From Endozoicomonas sp. OPT23 (GTDB lineage: Bacteria; Pseudomonadota; Gammaproteobacteria; Pseudomonadales; Endozoicomonadaceae): 64,000 bases of DNA. The notes beneath the pieces were generated by a model, which made no database searches, was not told the DNA's origin, and saw nothing but the letters and a program-made list of their open reading frames with translations. Both the position numbers and the translations under genes were made by a program. The stretch is taken from contig NZ_PPFD01000001.1 in the NCBI RefSeq assembly GCF_009653635.1, positions 311,410 through 375,409 on the forward strand, in the 5' to 3' direction. Of the stretch, positions 62,006 to 64,000 are shown one piece after another (position 1 is the first letter of the stretch; each line of letters begins with the position of its first letter).

Positions 62006-62920
62006 TCAGAAAAAAAATCTGTAAAGAAAACCAGCCATTACCGCCATACTCAGAATTACAGCCAGAAAAGCCACAATCATCTGATTCCTGAAAATAGATT
62101 TCAACAGAATAACTTCTGTCAGGCTTGCGCCGGCGCTGCCAATAATCAGTGCCATTACTGCTCCCAGTCCCATGCCTTTTGCCGCCAGAGCTGAACTCAG
62201 AGGAATAACGGCTTCAGCACGGATATACAACGGAATACCAATAACTGCAGCAAAAGGAATGGCCAGAGGATTGCTGCCACTGGCGACACTGGCCACCCAT
62301 TCGGTTGGCATAAAACCATAAATCAGAGAGCCAATGGCAATACCCAGCATCAGGTACGGCAGAACGCCTTTGAAGTCTTTCCATGTAGACTTCCAAACCT
62401 TTAACCAGCGACTGTCTTCAACCTTCTTCTGAGCGCAGGAAGAGCCACAACCTTTCTTTTCGGGTTCTTCATAGGCTTCTTTTTTAACGAATTTCTCAAA
62501 GCCCAGTTTTTCCAGAGCAATACCGGCGATAACTGAAACACCCATGGCTACTACAAAGTAGAAGGCGGCAACCTTTAAGCCGAAGGTAACAACAAACAGG
62601 CCAATAATAATTGGGTTAAGCAAAGGGCTGGCAAACAGAAAGACCATCATGGTGCCAAAGCCTGCTCTGGCTCTTAACAATCCTTTCAGAAAAGGAATTG
62701 TAGAGCAGGAACAGAAGGGTGTTATTGCACCCAGCAGTCCGGCAATAAAATAGCCTTTGCCGTTCTTGTCACTGAGAATCTGTTGAATCTTCTTGGGTGG
62801 AATAACGGTTTGCAACAGGCCAACTATATAACTGATCACCAGAAACAGTAGAGTCAGTTCGGTGGCCAGAAAGAGAAACATTTCTATGGTTTCTCGAATC
62901 ATTTCAGGAGTGATATTCAT
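62006..62920 (-). CDS. ArsP-like (DUF318) efflux permease
   Basis: 304 residues with about eight membrane helices. The family mark TPFCSCSTIPFLKGLLRAR (Cys pair in a helix) is present, as in ArsP, which exports trivalent organoarsenicals, and in related Cu/Zn permeases. A cytosolic loop has further cysteines (KKGCGSSCAQKK). GSAGASLTEVILLKSIF near the end is conserved. The gene is divergent from an ArsR-type repressor with operator-like repeats between. Arsenic or another soft metal or metalloid is the probable substrate, but it cannot be decided. Confidence 0.82.
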   Translation of the reverse strand: MNITPEMIRETIEMFLFLATELTLLFLVISYIVGLLQTVIPPKKIQQILSDKNGKGYFIAGLLGAITPFCSCSTIPFLKGLLRARAGFGTMMVFLFASPLLNPIIIGLFVVTFGLKVAAFYFVVAMGVSVIAGIALEKLGFEKFVKKEAYEEPEKKGCGSSCAQKKVEDSRWLKVWKSTWKDFKGVLPYLMLGIAIGSLIYGFMPTEWVASVASGSNPLAIPFAAVIGIPLYIRAEAVIPLSSALAAKGMGLGAVMALIIGSAGASLTEVILLKSIFRNQMIVAFLAVILSMAVMAGFLYRFFF

Positions 62921-62930
62921 AACAGGTTGA

Positions 62931-62964
62931 AAACTATATTTCTGGAATTGTCGAAATATAGTTT
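62931..62964. promoter_or_regulatory. Operator-like inverted repeat near the permease start
   Basis: AAACTATATTTC (62931-62942) and GAAATATAGTTT (62953-62964) are perfect 12-base arms with a 10-base spacer, directly before the permease start. The right arm with its context (TCGAAATATAGTTTTT) is repeated as TCGAAATATTGTTTTT at 63001-63016. Confidence 0.65.
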
Positions 62965-62986
62965 TTAGGTGCTTGGGTTGTCAATT

Positions 62987-63008
62987 TATTTCGATTAAAA
63001 TCGAAATA
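62987..63008. promoter_or_regulatory. Operator-like palindrome near the repressor start
   Basis: TATTTCGAT-TAAA-ATCGAAATA has perfect nine-base arms. It stands 22 bases before the repressor ATG and shares the TCGAAATAT half-site with the first repeat, as expected for an autoregulated ArsR-type repressor. Confidence 0.7.
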
Positions 63009-63029
63009 TTGTTTTTGGAAGTGACTGTC

Positions 63030-63365
63030 ATGAATACCGAGACAAGTGTCGAAGCGATCGCTAAAGCCTTAAAAGAGCTGGGACACCCAACCAGGCTGAC
63101 TCTCTACAAACGTCTGGTAAAGGCGGGTCATCAGGGACTAGCAGTCGGGAAAATTCAGGAAGAGCTGGAAATACCGGGCTCTACACTCTCTCACCATATC
63201 AGTAGTCTGGTGTCCGCAGGGCTTCTAAAACAACGGCGTGAAGGCCGTACTCTTTACTGCGTTCCTGATTATGATCAGCTCAATGAAGTGATTACTTTCC
63301 TGCAGGACGAGTGCTGCTCCGATGAAGCCAGTCTTGACGAAAGAAGCGCCGACGAGCAGCTATAG
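63030..63365 (+). CDS. ArsR-family transcriptional repressor
   Basis: 111 residues from ATG 63030 (GGAAG eight bases before); an upstream in-frame start at 62973 would run through the operator palindrome and is rejected. Winged HTH with KALKELGHPTRLTLYKRLVK, EELEIPGSTLSHHISSLVSA (recognition helix) and LLKQRREGRTLYCVPD. The ELCVCDL metal site of classical ArsR is missing. Instead a Cys pair stands at 95-96 (LQDECCSDEA) plus C77, reminiscent of the C-terminal As(III) site of the Acidithiobacillus ArsR. Divergent from its probable target, the permease. Confidence 0.88.
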   Translation: MNTETSVEAIAKALKELGHPTRLTLYKRLVKAGHQGLAVGKIQEELEIPGSTLSHHISSLVSAGLLKQRREGRTLYCVPDYDQLNEVITFLQDECCSDEASLDERSADEQL

Positions 63366-63428
63366 GAAAAGGAACGGGGTTTCAGTAAACTCTGCCACCC
63401 GTTTTATAGCTTCTACTGTGGGAGAACC

Positions 63429-64000
63429 ATGACCAACAACCCGAATGAGCAGGATAGGCAGCCTTTGCCCACAGCTATTTTTCTGATGGGGCCGACTGCA
63501 TCGGGTAAAACCGATCTGGCCATTGCTCTGACAGAACATCTGCCCTGCGAGTTGATCAGTGTCGATTCGGCGCTGGTGTATCGGGACATGGACATAGGTA
63601 CTGCCAAGCCAACCGTGGAAGAACTGGCCAAAGCACCACACCGGCTGATTAATATCAAGGATCCGTCAGAGCCTTATTCAGCCGCAGACTTTCGGGAAGA
63701 CGCTCTGAGAGAGATGGCCGAAATTTCCAGTCGAGGCAAAATACCTGTGCTGGTGGGCGGCACCATGCTCTATTTCAAAGCGCTTCGGGATGGTCTGGCA
63801 GAATTGCCTGCGGCGGACCAGTCGATCAGAGATAGACTGCTGAAAGATGCAGAAGAACTTGGCTGGGAAAAGCTCCATGAGAAGCTTCAGCAAGTCGATC
63901 CTGTTGCTGCATTGCGTATTAAACCTACCGACACTCAAAGACTTCAGCGTGCTCTTGAGGTCTATGAATCGACAGGCCGGCCGCTGTCTGACTGGCACGC
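63429..64000 (+). CDS. miaA: tRNA dimethylallyltransferase, 5' part
   Basis: Adds the dimethylallyl group to A37 of tRNAs reading UNN codons. 190 codons are present; the gene runs off the window. GGGAG stands before ATG 63429. P-loop [56 protein letters not shown], and [17 protein letters not shown] are all family marks. In other gammaproteobacteria it follows mutL directly; here the two are 19.8 kb apart. Confidence 0.96.
   Translation, partial: MTNNPNEQDRQPLPTAIFLMGPTASGKTDLAIALTEHLPCELISVDSALVYRDMDIGTAKPTVEELAKAPHRLINIKDPSEPYSAADFREDALREMAEISSRGKIPVLVGGTMLYFKALRDGLAELPAADQSIRDRLLKDAEELGWEKLHEKLQQVDPVAALRIKPTDTQRLQRALEVYESTGRPLSDWH

Noticed and set aside
43658-63428. Classical genomic island with integrase and attachment repeats
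   Set aside because: No integrase, transposase, tRNA or flanking direct repeats could be found at the ends.
1-64000. CRISPR arrays, rRNA, tRNA, prophage genes or insertion sequences
   Set aside because: None recognised by reading; I could not run a tRNA or repeat finder, so a short or degraded element may have been missed.

Overview
The window looks like chromosomal DNA of a marine gammaproteobacterium of the Pseudomonadales/Oceanospirillales group, and the gene set best fits Endozoicomonadaceae. This is inference from gene order and protein style; there is no rRNA in the window to prove it. Three gene-order blocks known from Pseudomonas can be read here, joined end to end and opened by insertions: ilvE-glnE-aceE-aceF (1.5-13 kb); yggT-proC-yggS-pilT-pilU-ruvX-yqgE-tonB-gshB (14-22.6 kb, without the pyr genes usually found between pilU and ruvX); and psd-rhodanese-rsgA-orn-queG-nnr-tsaE-amidase-mutL-miaA (22.8-64 kb).

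Layout. 0-1.2 kb: tail of a secreted protein with a discoidin (F5/8 type C) sugar-binding domain, then a membrane protein. 1.4-13.3 kb: branched-chain aminotransferase, GlnE, a kinase-like protein, and pyruvate dehydrogenase E1 and E2 behind a long leader with a perfect FNR/Anr box. 13.3-22.6 kb: proline synthesis, PLP homeostasis, type IV pilus retraction ATPases, RuvX, YqgE, TonB, glutathione synthetase. 22.8-29.6 kb: Psd, rhodanese, an M81 peptidase, RsgA, Orn, an NTF2-like protein and QueG, whose reading frame has no ATG/GTG/TTG start. 29.9-36.6 kb: accessory insertion with a POT transporter, an iron alcohol dehydrogenase, and a secreted M12-type metalloprotease ending in a GlyGly-CTERM signal, divergent from its rhombosortase. 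36.7-43.7 kb: nnr, tsaE, cell-wall amidase and mutL, with two unknown genes inserted.

43.7-63.4 kb is a roughly 19.8-kb insertion between mutL and miaA. It carries glutamate decarboxylase with its antiporter; a DUF3592-like gene; an octaheme cytochrome of the hydroxylamine oxidoreductase family plus a NapC-type tetraheme partner, behind NarL/NarP-like and FNR-like sites; a YtfQRT-YjfF type galactofuranose importer with a XylR-like regulator, a porin and a GH43-like secreted glycosidase; and an ArsP-like permease divergent from an ArsR-type repressor. The window ends inside miaA.

How the parts fit: the accessory genes describe a cell that meets low oxygen (FNR boxes, nitrogen-oxide or hydroxylamine reduction), acid (GadBC), host or algal glycans (GH43, furanose import, discoidin domain) and peptides (metalloprotease, POT transporter). 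No rRNA, tRNA, IS element, integrase, phage gene or CRISPR array was seen.
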